Shown here piece by piece: positions 20,570-29,523 of a stretch of 37,501 nt of DNA; position 1 is the stretch's first letter, and every line of letters begins with the position of its first letter. The translations under genes and the position numbers were made by a program. Under the pieces are notes generated by a model. The model worked only from the letters and a program-made list of their open reading frames with translations. It searched no databases and was not told the origin of the DNA. This DNA comes from a virus: positions 1-37,501 of IMG/VR virus record IMGVR_UViG_3300046009_002327; one strand, 5' to 3'.

Positions 20570-22855
20570 ATGGCAAACATAACGGTAGACAAGAAGAAAG
20601 AGCCTTCGGAAGAAGTCAGGCACTGGTTGGGCGAGATTGCCAGCGCAAAGAAGCGCGAAAAAGACTACCGTAAAGACGGCCAAGAGGTCATTGAGATATA
20701 TTCTGGCAAGTGTCCAGACAAAATCCCGTTCAATATTTTGTTCAGCAACGTCGAAACACTGCTGCCGGCGCTGTTCTCGCAGACGCCGCGTCCGGTTGTG
20801 CAGCGCCGGTTCAAGGATGAAGACCCGGTAGGCAAAGCGTCGGCAATGGCCGCGCAGAGAATGTTGGAGTTCCTGTGCGATACCAATGTGGAAGGCTACG
20901 AGACATTCGATCAGGCAATGCGGTACGCCACGCTTGATGGATTGCTTCCCGGCAGGGGTGTTACGTCGATCAAGTACGATGCCGAGATTATCGACCCTGA
21001 AGAAGGCTCTGAAGACCCCCCGGTAATGAAGTGGGAGCAGGTATGCCCTGACTCGCGTGGGTGGGACAAGGTGTATTTCGGCTATGCGAATAAGTGGTCG
21101 AAGGTTCCGTGGATGGCATACGAGGAGTATCTGGACAAGGAAGAATGTACCCGTTTGTTCGGTAAGGATGTCGTAAAAAACATCACCTTCACGAAAGGTG
21201 AAGATGAAGACGAGGATGATTCTGGCTCCAGAGGGACAGGAACGGGAGGCCGCGATGACGCCGATGCCCAAGGTAGCCGCAAGACGGCGCTTGTGTATCA
21301 GATTTGGGACAGGGCTGGCGGTAAGCGGATACTGTACATCTCCCCGGCGTACAACGACGGATACCTCAAGGAAGAAGACGATCCGCTCGGCCTGACAGGG
21401 TTTTTCAACTGCCCTCGACCGTTGCAGTTCATTGAGAAATCGAACGATCTGCTGCCGGTGGCGATGTACAAGCTGTACGAGAACCAGGCGAAGGAACTGA
21501 ACAAGATCACCACCCGCATTGGCCGGGTAGTCGAGGCGCTGAAGGTGCGTGGCGTCTATGACGGCGCTTTGAGCGCACAGTTGGGTGACTTGTTCGAGGG
21601 TGCTGACAATACGTTGATCCCAACGGACTCCGCATCGCAGTTATCCACAGAGAAGGGTCTGGACAACGCTATCTGGTTTATGCCGCTGGAGAAGTTGATC
21701 ACCGTAGCGACCAATCTGGTTGCGGCCCGTGAGCAGTGCAAGCGGGTGATCTACGAGATTACCGGCGTTTCCGACATCATCCGTGGTCAGTCTGTCGCTT
21801 CCGAGACTCTTGGCGCACAGAAGATCAAGGAGTCGTGGGGTACGATGCGGTTGAAGCGGTTGCAGAAGGAAGTGCAGAGGTACTCCCGTGATGTGCTGCG
21901 GATCATGCTGGAGATTGCCGCTACCAAGTTCTCGGTTGAGACATGGGCTTCCGCTACCGGCCTGCCGTTCGTGACTTCGCAGCAAAAGCAGCAGGCCCAG
22001 ATGGTGATGCAGGCGCAACAAGCCCAAGCACAGCAACAGGCAATGATGGCTCAACAGATGGGGCAACCACCCTCACCGCCGCCGCCGATTGATCCGCAGA
22101 TTGAGAAAGCCCTGTCTGCTCCTGAGTGGGAGCAGGTTCTTGAACTGCTCAAGAATGACGTTCAGAGGGCATACCGGATAGACATCGAAACCAACTCGAC
22201 CATTGACGTTGAGGCTACCGAAGACCAGAAGCAAATCGGTGACTTTATGAACGCGATGGGGCAGTTGATGGCTGGCCTGACGCCGATGGTTGAGTCCGGT
22301 GCCATGCCGTTCGAAGCATCGCAGTCGCTGTTGCTTGCTGTGGTTCGCAGGTTCCGGTTTGGTGTTGAGGTGGAAGACCACTTCAAAAACATGAAGCCGC
22401 CGCAGAAGGGCAATGCCGAAGCAGCAGCAGCGCAGGCTGAAATGGCGAAGCAGCAGCAGGAAGCCAAGATCAAGATGGCTGAAATGCAACAGTCCGCTGC
22501 TCAGGCACAGGCTGAAATGCAGCAATCCGCAGCGCAGGAACAGCAAAAGTTGCAGATGGAGTTCCAGAGCAGGCAGGCAGAGATGGCGCTTGAAGTAAGG
22601 GCGGCGCAGATGCAGGCGCAGATGGACATGAACCTTGAGAGAGCCAAGTTGCAGGCACAGCAGGAAGTCGATGGTGCCAAGTTGGCATCCCAGCGCAGTA
22701 TTGAGCAGATGAAGGCCAATATTCAGAAGGATACGCAACTGCAAATGGCGAGGATACAGGCTGATACGCAGATTCAGATAGCCATGATCAACGCGAGGGC
22801 GACAAAAGAGGCAGCAGAGTCTAAGGAAGAATCCACCGAAACCGAAGGAGACTGA
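20570..22855 (+). CDS. Portal protein with long Gln/Ala-rich C-terminal coiled coil
   Basis: A 761-residue protein placed after terL and with podovirus portal size. The N half has the portal-like opening VRHWLGEIASAKKREKDYRK, then KIPFNILFSNVETLLPALFS, and TRIGRVVEALKVRG mid-chain. Residues about 600-755 are an uninterrupted Gln/Ala/Met-rich coiled coil (QQEAKIKMAEMQQSAAQ-like repeats), which in P22-type portals forms a barrel running into the capsid. It makes the dodecameric DNA gate. SD aaggaaaag precedes ATG 20570. Confidence 0.85.
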   Translation: MANITVDKKKEPSEEVRHWLGEIASAKKREKDYRKDGQEVIEIYSGKCPDKIPFNILFSNVETLLPALFSQTPRPVVQRRFKDEDPVGKASAMAAQRMLEFLCDTNVEGYETFDQAMRYATLDGLLPGRGVTSIKYDAEIIDPEEGSEDPPVMKWEQVCPDSRGWDKVYFGYANKWSKVPWMAYEEYLDKEECTRLFGKDVVKNITFTKGEDEDEDDSGSRGTGTGGRDDADAQGSRKTALVYQIWDRAGGKRILYISPAYNDGYLKEEDDPLGLTGFFNCPRPLQFIEKSNDLLPVAMYKLYENQAKELNKITTRIGRVVEALKVRGVYDGALSAQLGDLFEGADNTLIPTDSASQLSTEKGLDNAIWFMPLEKLITVATNLVAAREQCKRVIYEITGVSDIIRGQSVASETLGAQKIKESWGTMRLKRLQKEVQRYSRDVLRIMLEIAATKFSVETWASATGLPFVTSQQKQQAQMVMQAQQAQAQQQAMMAQQMGQPPSPPPPIDPQIEKALSAPEWEQVLELLKNDVQRAYRIDIETNSTIDVEATEDQKQIGDFMNAMGQLMAGLTPMVESGAMPFEASQSLLLAVVRRFRFGVEVEDHFKNMKPPQKGNAEAAAAQAEMAKQQQEAKIKMAEMQQSAAQAQAEMQQSAAQEQQKLQMEFQSRQAEMALEVRAAQMQAQMDMNLERAKLQAQQEVDGAKLASQRSIEQMKANIQKDTQLQMARIQADTQIQIAMINARATKEAAESKEESTETEGD

Positions 22856-22856
22856 C

Positions 22857-22898
22857 ATGGGATGCAAAGGCAAGGGCAAGCGCCCTCCGAAGAAATAA
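22857..22898 (+). CDS. 13-residue basic micro-ORF
   Basis: MGCKGKGKRPPKK, with SD aaggag seven bases before ATG 22857, lies between portal and the FmdB-like gene with only one base to each neighbour's start or stop. Seven of 13 residues are basic and one is Cys. It could be a real DNA-binding peptide or only a coupling device for ribosomes. Listed for its ideal initiation site. Confidence 0.4.
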   Translation: MGCKGKGKRPPKK

Positions 22899-22899
22899 C

Positions 22900-23313
22900 A
22901 TGCCGCTTTACAACCTTTTGTGTGAGAACGGTCACAAGTTCGACCGATTCATCAAACTGGCGAACCTTGACGAGCCGCAGATATGCGAGTGCAACGCACA
23001 GGCGCACCGGGTGATCTCGGCTTGCATGTTCAACATCGATGCCACTAACTTTCCTGCGTATCAGTCTCCCACGACGGGACGGTGGATCACCGGGAAAGCC
23101 CAAAGACGTGAGGATATGGCTGCGTCAGGCTGCGTGGATTACGAACCGAGTCTGATTGCTGAACAGAACAAGCGTGTCGCACGGGAAGACGCGGAACTCG
23201 ACAAGAAGGTCGATGAGCATGTCGAAAAGACCATCTACGAGATGCCGACAGTAAAGAAAGAGAAGCTGGCCGCAGAGATGGAACACTTTGATGTTGATGT
23301 AGTCCGTAACTAA
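22900..23313 (+). CDS. FmdB-like zinc-ribbon protein in the head module
   Basis: A 137-residue protein. The N terminus PLYNLLCENGHKFDRFIKL with Cys8, His12, Cys29 and Cys31 resembles FmdB-type zinc ribbons. The C part (about 80-137) is a charged helix. Such small proteins recur between portal and scaffold genes in podoviruses and may help head assembly, but their role is not established. Confidence 0.68.
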   Translation: MPLYNLLCENGHKFDRFIKLANLDEPQICECNAQAHRVISACMFNIDATNFPAYQSPTTGRWITGKAQRREDMAASGCVDYEPSLIAEQNKRVAREDAELDKKVDEHVEKTIYEMPTVKKEKLAAEMEHFDVDVVRN

Positions 23314-23328
23314 CCCACAGGAGATCAC

Positions 23329-24336
23329 ATGAGCGAAGAAGCAGTAGTCGAAGCGATTGCCGACAGCAGTCCCGTAGAGTCCGAAGGAATTGACATTGAA
23401 AGCACTTCCAACGATCTTGCGGCAGACCTGTTTCCCGACCATGAGCCAAGCAACGATCCTGAGAGCGAAGCGCCGGAACTGAGCGCAGAACCGGAAACTC
23501 AGGAACCTGTTAAGCAGCAGGAACCGGAGATCGTCAGCACCGCCCCGAAGTCGTGGCCGAAGGAGATGCACGACCACTGGGGCAAGATGCCGAAAGAGGC
23601 CCAAGACTACTGGACTGTCCGAGAGAAGCAGATGCTCGACGGGCTGGAGCAGTACAAGGGTGATGCCGGATACGGCAAGCAGATGAAGGAGGCAATCACT
23701 CCGTACATGGCGCTGATCCAGGCTCAGGGCATCGATCCTCCGCAAGCCGTCCAGACGCTGCTGAACGCGCACTACAAACTGTCGGTATCGAACCCCACGC
23801 AGAAGGCTGAGTACTTCCAGAGCCTTGCCCGGCAGTACGGGGTTGATTTGGGCGGTATGCAGTCGCAGGAAGGTCAGCAGCAAGTCGATCCGATGGTTCG
23901 GCAGCTTCAGGACGAACTGCACAACATCAAACAGGTGATTCAGTCAGGTAATCAGCAACAACTTGACGAACAACGAAATAAGATTCAGAATGAGGTCAAT
24001 TCGTTCGCATCTGACCCGAAACATGCGTATTTTGACGAGGTTTCGGAAGAAATCGTGGCCCTGTTGAAGAACGGTGCTACGCTGGAAGATGCGTATGAAA
24101 AGGCAGTATGGGCAAATCCGGTCACTCGCCAGAAGGAGATGTCGCGTGTTCAGACAGAACAGCAAGCGGCGTTGAAAGCAAAGGCGATTGCCGAAGCAGA
24201 AGCAAAGAAGAAGGCAGCATCAGTAAATCTCAGAAATCGGGACAGCCAACGGACTCCTACAGGGCCACGGGCAACGATGTCTGGTCTGGATAGCGCACTC
24301 AGAGAAACAATGCGCGAAATCAAATCACGTCATTAA
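23329..24336 (+). CDS. Capsid scaffolding protein
   Basis: A 335-residue protein immediately before the major capsid gene. It has an acidic, disordered N terminus (about 1-70), then SWPKEMHDHWGKMPKEAQDY, a helical middle with Gln-rich stretches, and a basic C-terminal helix (SALRETMREIKSRH). Basic C-terminal helices dock on coat protein in P22-type scaffolds. It guides prohead assembly and leaves or is cleaved afterwards. No protease domain is seen. Confidence 0.8.
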   Translation: MSEEAVVEAIADSSPVESEGIDIESTSNDLAADLFPDHEPSNDPESEAPELSAEPETQEPVKQQEPEIVSTAPKSWPKEMHDHWGKMPKEAQDYWTVREKQMLDGLEQYKGDAGYGKQMKEAITPYMALIQAQGIDPPQAVQTLLNAHYKLSVSNPTQKAEYFQSLARQYGVDLGGMQSQEGQQQVDPMVRQLQDELHNIKQVIQSGNQQQLDEQRNKIQNEVNSFASDPKHAYFDEVSEEIVALLKNGATLEDAYEKAVWANPVTRQKEMSRVQTEQQAALKAKAIAEAEAKKKAASVNLRNRDSQRTPTGPRATMSGLDSALRETMREIKSRH

Positions 24337-24364
24337 CTCGTAGCACAACCTAAAGGAGCCAATC

Positions 24365-25327
24365 ATGGCTAGCCCCAACAGCACCTTCACGGAACTGGTG
24401 ACTTCCACCTTCCGCAAGGTTCGCAAGGATGTCAAGGACAACCTCACGAACCGCAACGCCCTTCTGAAGCACATGTACAAGCGCGGCAACTATCGCAGCG
24501 AAGACGGCGGCCTGACCATCGTCACCCCGCTCGACTATGCCGAGAACTCGACCTACCAGCGTTACAGCGACTGGGATCTGCTGAACATCGGCGCGTCCGA
24601 CGTTATCAGCGCCGCCGAATACCAGTGGCGTCAGATCGCTGTCAACATCGTTGCCTCTGGCCGCGAGAAGCGCATCAACTCCGGTGAGAGCCGCATCTTC
24701 TCGCTGGCGAAGTCGAAGATGAAGAATGCGATTCGCACCTTCAACAACAACTTCTCGTCCGACCTGTACTCGGCTGGCACCCTGTCCAACCAGATCAACG
24801 GTCTGCAGGCTCTGGTTTCCGATCTCGGCACCGGCACTGTCGGCGGCATCGACTCTGGCGTCTATACGTTCTGGAAAAGCCAGATTTTCGACTGCTCGGA
24901 CAACTCGGTGACTGCCTCGGCTACCACCATTGAGAACAGCATCATGCTTCCGCTGTGGCTCAATCTGGATCGCGGCCCCGATGACCAGCCCGACCTGATC
25001 GTGATGGACAACACGTTCTACAAGTATTTCGAGGCTTCGCAGACCAGCATCAAGCGCTACATGAGTTCCGAAAGCGCCAATGCCGGCCTGGTTTCCCTGA
25101 AGTACAAGAACGCCGACGTCTACTTCGACGGCAACTCCGGTATCCCCACGACCCACGCCTACTTCCTGAACTCGAACTATCTGGAACTGGTTGTGCATCG
25201 TGACGCCGATCTGGAGATCGTGGATTCGCAGCGTCCGATCAACCAAGACGGCGATGTGGTTCCGATCCTGTGGATGGGCAACCTGACTTGCTCCAACCGT
25301 CATCAACAAGGTTTGGCTCTGGCCTAA
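24365..25327 (+). CDS. Major capsid protein
   Basis: A 320-residue protein after the scaffold with strong SD (aaggag). Its pattern (MASPNSTFTELVTSTFRK, SDWDLLNIGASDVISAAEYQ, PDLIVMDNTFYKYFEASQ and the closing VVPILWMGNLTCSNRHQQGL) fits HK97-fold phage coat proteins. Codon choice shifts toward C-ending, efficiently read codons compared with the flanking genes, as expected for the most abundant virion protein. No N-terminal delta domain is evident, which suits a separate scaffold. Confidence 0.88.
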   Translation: MASPNSTFTELVTSTFRKVRKDVKDNLTNRNALLKHMYKRGNYRSEDGGLTIVTPLDYAENSTYQRYSDWDLLNIGASDVISAAEYQWRQIAVNIVASGREKRINSGESRIFSLAKSKMKNAIRTFNNNFSSDLYSAGTLSNQINGLQALVSDLGTGTVGGIDSGVYTFWKSQIFDCSDNSVTASATTIENSIMLPLWLNLDRGPDDQPDLIVMDNTFYKYFEASQTSIKRYMSSESANAGLVSLKYKNADVYFDGNSGIPTTHAYFLNSNYLELVVHRDADLEIVDSQRPINQDGDVVPILWMGNLTCSNRHQQGLALA

Positions 25328-25347
25328 CCGGACAAAAGGAGAAAATC

Positions 25348-25851
25348 ATGACCTACGCAATTCATTCCCAAGCCGGCGCTCAAGCCATCGCCAGCACCAG
25401 CTCTACGGCGGTTCATCCGCTCGGCACTAAGGTGACTGCAACCGACCCCACCTACGGTCAGGGCGAGTTCATCTACCTGCTCGGAGTTGCTTCCACCACC
25501 GTTGGTGATCTGGTTGTTTACAACGCAACCACTTACCAAACCGCCCTGATGACCACTACCAACAGTGAGAACAAGGGTCAGCCGCTGGCAGTTGCGATGT
25601 CGGCAAACCTCGCCGCAGGTTACGGGTGGTATCAAATCCGTGGCAATGCGGTTATCAAGAAGACCGGTGTTGCGGTTACGCCGCAAGTTCCGGTGTTCAT
25701 CTCGGCTACCGCTGGCCGTATCAAGGTTCTCGCCTCTTCTGGGCAGCAGGTTCTCGGCGCTCAGACGGCAAACCTGACCACGGTTGTTACCACCACCTCC
25801 ACGGTTGTTGTGACGATCAATGCCCCGACTTCGCAAGGGCAGATCACCTAA
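25348..25851 (+). CDS. Probable capsid decoration / head-associated protein
   Basis: A 167-residue protein from ATG 25348 (SD aaagga), directly after the coat gene. It is beta-rich and made of Ala, Thr, Val and Gly (GEFIYLLGVASTTVGDLVVY, IRGNAVIKKTGVAVTPQVPV). It resembles the head-decoration or cement proteins often found here. It ends in a Thr/Val-rich strand. Role is positional inference. Confidence 0.7.
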   Translation: MTYAIHSQAGAQAIASTSSTAVHPLGTKVTATDPTYGQGEFIYLLGVASTTVGDLVVYNATTYQTALMTTTNSENKGQPLAVAMSANLAAGYGWYQIRGNAVIKKTGVAVTPQVPVFISATAGRIKVLASSGQQVLGAQTANLTTVVTTTSTVVVTINAPTSQGQIT

Positions 25852-25854
25852 GAC

Positions 25855-25977
25855 GTGAGTTTTACCTACCCGCCCTCACAAGGGGTGGGTAGTATAAAGC
25901 TCATGCTTTCGTTTACAATCCTGTTGGTCGTTTGGGCGCTCATGCTCATAGTCATTTTCAGGGATGATAAATTCTAA
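25855..25977 (+). CDS. Small single-TM protein between head and transferase genes
   Basis: The frame from GTG 25855 gives 40 residues; from ATG 25903 it gives 24 (MLSFTILLVVWALMLIVIFR). Either way it is one strong membrane segment with a charged end (RDDKF). Neither start has a good SD. Its stop overlaps the methyltransferase ATG (TAATG), which favours translation. It might anchor or couple the transferases at the membrane. Confidence 0.4.
   Translation: MSFTYPPSQGVGSIKLMLSFTILLVVWALMLIVIFRDDKF
25866..25892 (+). terminator. Stable hairpin after the head genes
   Basis: CTACCCGCCC (25866-25875) pairs with GGGTGGGTAG (25883-25892) with one G-T pair and a 7-base loop. No T-run follows, so it is more likely an attenuating or mRNA-protecting hairpin that lowers expression of the genes after the capsid block. 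Confidence 0.55.
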
Positions 25978-26420
25978 TGCTAGATCCTTATGCAACGCAC
26001 CTTGAAGCACTGGTGAATGCAGCACTGGAATCAAAAGGGAACATTCTTGAGCTAGGCTGTGGAAACTACTCCACACCGATACTTTCCGCAGTAGTAAGGC
26101 ATCGCGGAGACAACCTTTTCGTAAAGTCATCCAGCCCTGAATGGGCTTTGCAATTCACAGACTTTGCTGAAGTTGAGTTGGTTGATTGGGGATCGTGGGT
26201 TCCCTCTGGAAGATACGGGATGATCTTCCTAGACAATGAACAACTCACATTCCATCGAATCCAGTGGCTTCCTGAGTTAGCGAAGCATTGCGACACAATA
26301 GTCATGCACGACTCCGACGCGGCTATGCAACACGCGCACTATCCAGAGATGATCTCAGGATTCAAGAAGATAACCACCTACAATAAGCACATACCTTGGA
26401 CGGTAGTAATGACATGCTGA
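25977..26420 (+). CDS. Small class I SAM-dependent methyltransferase-like protein
   Basis: A 147-residue protein with a glycine-rich motif I ILELGCGNYSTP (23-34), an acidic strand-end FAEVELVDWGSW, and FLDNEQ in the place of motif IV. It is short for the family, lacking an extra substrate lid, but the core appears intact. It overlaps the glycosyltransferase gene by 7 bases. Together they may build or cap a glycan. Substrate unknown; methyl transfer is inferred from motif I. Confidence 0.65.
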   Translation: MLDPYATHLEALVNAALESKGNILELGCGNYSTPILSAVVRHRGDNLFVKSSSPEWALQFTDFAEVELVDWGSWVPSGRYGMIFLDNEQLTFHRIQWLPELAKHCDTIVMHDSDAAMQHAHYPEMISGFKKITTYNKHIPWTVVMTC

Positions 26421-27829
26421 ATGTCATCTGTCTGAAAGCAGGAAAGGCTTACGGCCCAGAGTACGTCAATATCCTGTTTGATATGGTTCGCAGGAGCCTG
26501 ACCGAAGGATTTCCAGGTAAGTTCTGGTGCATTACCGATGACCCGACCGGGCTTGATGATGGCGTAGAAGTTATCCCGTTGCCGCCAGATTTGGAAACGT
26601 GGTGGGGGAAACTCTACATGTTCAAGCGAGGTCTGTTCCGTGATGGGGCTAGATGCCTGTTCATGGACTTGGACACATTGGTAGTCGGCAACATTGACGA
26701 GATTGCAAAATACGACGGCCAGTTTGCTACTTTAAGAGACTTCTACTATCCGCAGCAACTCGGCCCGGCAATAATCGCATGGGAGGCCGGCGACTTCGCA
26801 GGATCTGTGTGGGGAGAATGGGTAGCTCAAGGTAAGCCGCGTCATGCGATGGGCGACCTATGGTGGCTGAACAATCTTGACCAAGGGCGCTTCGCAAAAG
26901 AGATTGACATTCTTCAAGATCTGTACCCCGGCAAATTCGTCAGCTACAAAGTTTCCTGCAAGCCGTACCCTCCGAAAGGAACTAGCGTTGTCTGCTTCCA
27001 CGGTCAGCCTAAGCCTAGTAATTGCGGTCAGTCGTGGGTTGCCGGCGTATGGAAGGTTGGCGGTAACACAAGCACAGAACTGGAAGTACGCGCTAACACA
27101 GACTTTGAATCAGTCAAGGAAAATGTTTTATCAGCCTGCTCCCGTGATTTGCCGTGGCTTGAACTGAAGTCGGCGCATGATAGTCATGCCGTGATCGTTG
27201 CCGGTGGGCCGTCGCTTGAGCGCACCTTACCAGAAGTCAAGTGGCGGCATTTACTAGGCCAGACGGTCATTGCTCTGAATGGCACTGCCGAATATCTGAA
27301 CAAGCATGGTATTCGGCCTGACATCCATGTGGTGATTGACGCTAGGGCGCATAACGAGCGATTTATGAATTCGTGGTGGAGCAAGGAACGATTTCTAGCC
27401 TCACAGTGCGACCCATCAGTATTCGACAAGTCAGGTGGCAACACCACGCTTTTCCACATGAACACCGAAGGAATCAGCAGCATTCTTCCGGCTGACAGGG
27501 TTGCTCACCTGATAAGTTCTGGCACTACTGTTGGGCTTGCAGCGATGGCGATTGCCTATACGCAGGGGTACAGGACTATTCACCTGCATGGATTTGACTC
27601 CAGTTATTCCGAGAACCATCACGCTTACGCACAACCAGAGAACGATCAGGATGTTACGGTAGAGGTATCTGTCGGGGATCGAACCTTCAAGTGCGCCGCA
27701 TGGATGGCAACGCAGGCGCAGCAGTTTCAAGACCTTGCCTTGCAATTGGCAGCGGAAGGGGTAATAATCACGGTAGCGGGTGATGGTCTTATCCCTTATA
27801 TCGCCCATTGTATGTCCAAAGGAGATTGA
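26414..27829 (+). CDS. Fusion of GT8-like glycosyltransferase and DUF115 (MptE/Maf-like) domain
   Basis: A 471-residue protein starting at ATG 26414, inside the methyltransferase end. Domain 1 (about 1-215) is a GT-A-type transferase: CITDDPTGL, WWGKLYMFKRGLF, the metal-binding DLD at 85-87, and a closing HGQPKP (196-201) like the GT8 HxxGxxKP motif. Domain 2 (about 255-465) fits DUF115: VIVAGGPSLERTL, ALNGTAEYL, RPDIHVVIDA and GTTVGLAAMAIAYTQGY then HLHGFDSSYSENHH. DUF115 domains occur in Maf flagellin glycosyltransferases. The pair likely adds sugars to a virion or host surface; substrate unknown. Confidence 0.8.
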   Translation: MLNVICLKAGKAYGPEYVNILFDMVRRSLTEGFPGKFWCITDDPTGLDDGVEVIPLPPDLETWWGKLYMFKRGLFRDGARCLFMDLDTLVVGNIDEIAKYDGQFATLRDFYYPQQLGPAIIAWEAGDFAGSVWGEWVAQGKPRHAMGDLWWLNNLDQGRFAKEIDILQDLYPGKFVSYKVSCKPYPPKGTSVVCFHGQPKPSNCGQSWVAGVWKVGGNTSTELEVRANTDFESVKENVLSACSRDLPWLELKSAHDSHAVIVAGGPSLERTLPEVKWRHLLGQTVIALNGTAEYLNKHGIRPDIHVVIDARAHNERFMNSWWSKERFLASQCDPSVFDKSGGNTTLFHMNTEGISSILPADRVAHLISSGTTVGLAAMAIAYTQGYRTIHLHGFDSSYSENHHAYAQPENDQDVTVEVSVGDRTFKCAAWMATQAQQFQDLALQLAAEGVIITVAGDGLIPYIAHCMSKGD

Positions 27830-27830
27830 C

Positions 27831-28046
27831 ATGGCTATTACTGGCGCTCAGTTGCAAACCGCATTGGGAGATGGTTCCACCGATGCCAAAGTCACGCAGG
27901 AATTCGGCGTGGTCAGCACCTATCAGGAGTGGTATGTCGAGGGCAATCTCGATGCACCGGGCCGTGCCAAGCTGATCCGCACCACCGCTGCCGACAACGC
28001 GGCTACGCAAGCCGCTGCCGTCCTGACCGCCCTCAACGCAAACTAA
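27831..28046 (+). CDS. 71-residue hypothetical structural-module protein
   Basis: ATG 27831 is chosen for its SD aaaggag seven bases before it. The product (MAITGAQLQTALGDGSTDAK... TQEFGVVSTYQEWYVEGN) is soluble with an Ala-rich C-terminal helix. It resembles small proteins next to phage connector genes but no family is certain. Confidence 0.6.
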   Translation: MAITGAQLQTALGDGSTDAKVTQEFGVVSTYQEWYVEGNLDAPGRAKLIRTTAADNAATQAAAVLTALNAN

Positions 28047-28058
28047 GGAGCCTTACAC

Positions 28059-28790
28059 ATGTCCGTCGGAGAAGTGTCTAACCGCGAAGAACGTCCTGCC
28101 TATGTTCGCTTTGAGCGCCGCCCTGTCGAAGACAAGGAAGCCAGCTTGCGCGAAGGCAGGTACATTGCGAAGGATGTTGATTTCGCTTTAGTGACGCCGC
28201 CGTACTCCAAAGACTGTGTTGAGCAGAAAGTCACCCGTTGGCTTGAAGACCTTGATCGTGGTGTTCGTGATGGACGCATTCCGCAGCAGTGGGCAAGCCT
28301 GTGGAAAGAAGGCTACCAGAAGTGGCAGAACGGGCAGGAGATGCCGATCCACGGTACGCCTATCCTCGGTTGGGGAGTAGTGTCGCCGGCACAGCAGAAG
28401 ATGCTGATCGCTATCAATTGCCTGACCGTGGAAGACCTCGCGCAAATCAACGACGAGGGCATGAAGCGCATTGGCATGGGCGCTTTAGACCTCCGCAACA
28501 AGGCGAAGAACTGGCTGGCTTCCGTGAAAGACCACGGAGGCTTGACTATCCAGATGTCTGCGCTTGAGTCCGAGAACAAGCAGTTGAAAGCAACGCTTGA
28601 CGGGCTGAAGGCTCAGGTTGAGGCGCTGAAGCAAATGATCCCGCAGCAGCCACAGGTGATGCAACAACCGTATGTCGAGCAGGGCATCAGTGCTTCCGAC
28701 TTGCTGGATGATGAGCCTGTCGTAGAGGTTGCAGAACCCGTAAAGCGCCGTGGCCGTCCTCCGAAGCAGGAAGCCCAAACAGAGATTTGA
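28059..28790 (+). CDS. Virion/connector-module protein with helix-hairpin-helix-like region, coiled coil and AT-hook end
   Basis: A 243-residue protein. A segment near 120-155 (NCLTVEDLAQINDEGMKRIG) looks like a helix-hairpin-helix or SAM-type bundle. Residues about 167-200 form a coiled coil, then a Gln/Pro linker, and the end is KRRGRPPK, an AT-hook core. These parts suggest DNA contact within the head or during packaging. Proteins of this build recur upstream of the adaptor in podoviruses, yet the function is unknown. Confidence 0.62.
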   Translation: MSVGEVSNREERPAYVRFERRPVEDKEASLREGRYIAKDVDFALVTPPYSKDCVEQKVTRWLEDLDRGVRDGRIPQQWASLWKEGYQKWQNGQEMPIHGTPILGWGVVSPAQQKMLIAINCLTVEDLAQINDEGMKRIGMGALDLRNKAKNWLASVKDHGGLTIQMSALESENKQLKATLDGLKAQVEALKQMIPQQPQVMQQPYVEQGISASDLLDDEPVVEVAEPVKRRGRPPKQEAQTEI

Positions 28791-28803
28791 GAGGTAGATT
28801 GCC

Positions 28804-29514
28804 ATGTCAATGTTGACCACGATTCAGCGATTCTGCGGTAGGACAAACCTATCCGTCCCGGCAACTGTCTATGGCACTACCGATCCTCAGATCAGGCAGA
28901 TTCTTGCGCTTCTGGAAGAAGAAGGCGACGATCTGTCAAAGCGTGGCGATTGGAACGAACTCACGTTCGAAGCACTGCACACCACGACTGCAGTAGAAGA
29001 CCAAGGAGCAATCACGACGATTGCTGCCAACGGGTTCAACTACATCAAGAACCAGACGATTTGGGACAGGGACTTGCGCCTCCCGGTGTATGTCATTGAC
29101 GGCCCAAATTGGCAAGCGGCAAAGGCTATGGATTTGACCGGCCCACGGTATCAAGCCCGCATCCGTGGTGGCAGGCTGATCTCGAATCCTGTTCCGACGG
29201 CAGGCCATACGTGGGCGTTTGAGTACATTTCGCAGAACTGGATTCTCGGTGCCGACGGAACGACCTACAAGCAGTATTTCACGCTGGATACGGATACCAT
29301 ATTGCTGCCTGAATCCATCGTCCTGATGGGACTGCGGTGGCGGTTCAAGAAGGAAAAGGGATTGGAGTACGCTGAAGACTTCCGCACCTACGAGTCTCAG
29401 GTGATGGATGCCCTGTCGCGCAACGGGATGAAGCGTACCCTGAACATGGGCAATCCTGCTCCGATGGTATCGCCTGGTGTTGTGGTGCCTCTCGGATCGT
29501 GGATCACCCCGTAA
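28804..29514 (+). CDS. Head-tail adaptor / connector protein candidate
   Basis: A 236-residue protein with MSMLTTIQRFCGRTNLSVPA at the N terminus, helix QIRQILALLEEEGDDLSKRG, and a mixed middle with AFEYISQNWIL and KQYFTLDTDTILLPESIVLM. This is the pattern of gp4/adaptor-like phage connector proteins that bind beneath the portal. Gene order (portal, coat, then this) agrees. SD gaggtag precedes ATG 28804. Confidence 0.7.
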   Translation: MSMLTTIQRFCGRTNLSVPATVYGTTDPQIRQILALLEEEGDDLSKRGDWNELTFEALHTTTAVEDQGAITTIAANGFNYIKNQTIWDRDLRLPVYVIDGPNWQAAKAMDLTGPRYQARIRGGRLISNPVPTAGHTWAFEYISQNWILGADGTTYKQYFTLDTDTILLPESIVLMGLRWRFKKEKGLEYAEDFRTYESQVMDALSRNGMKRTLNMGNPAPMVSPGVVVPLGSWITP

Positions 29515-29523
29515 GGGATTATT

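Noticed and set aside
22073-22879. 268-codon antisense frame over the portal coiled coil
   Set aside because: It is a Leu-rich translation of the complementary strand of Gln/Ala repeats with no initiation signal.
24350-25309. Long antisense frame (319 codons) over the major capsid gene
   Set aside because: It mirrors the strongly biased codon use of the capsid gene, lacks an SD and promoter, and gives an unnatural composition.
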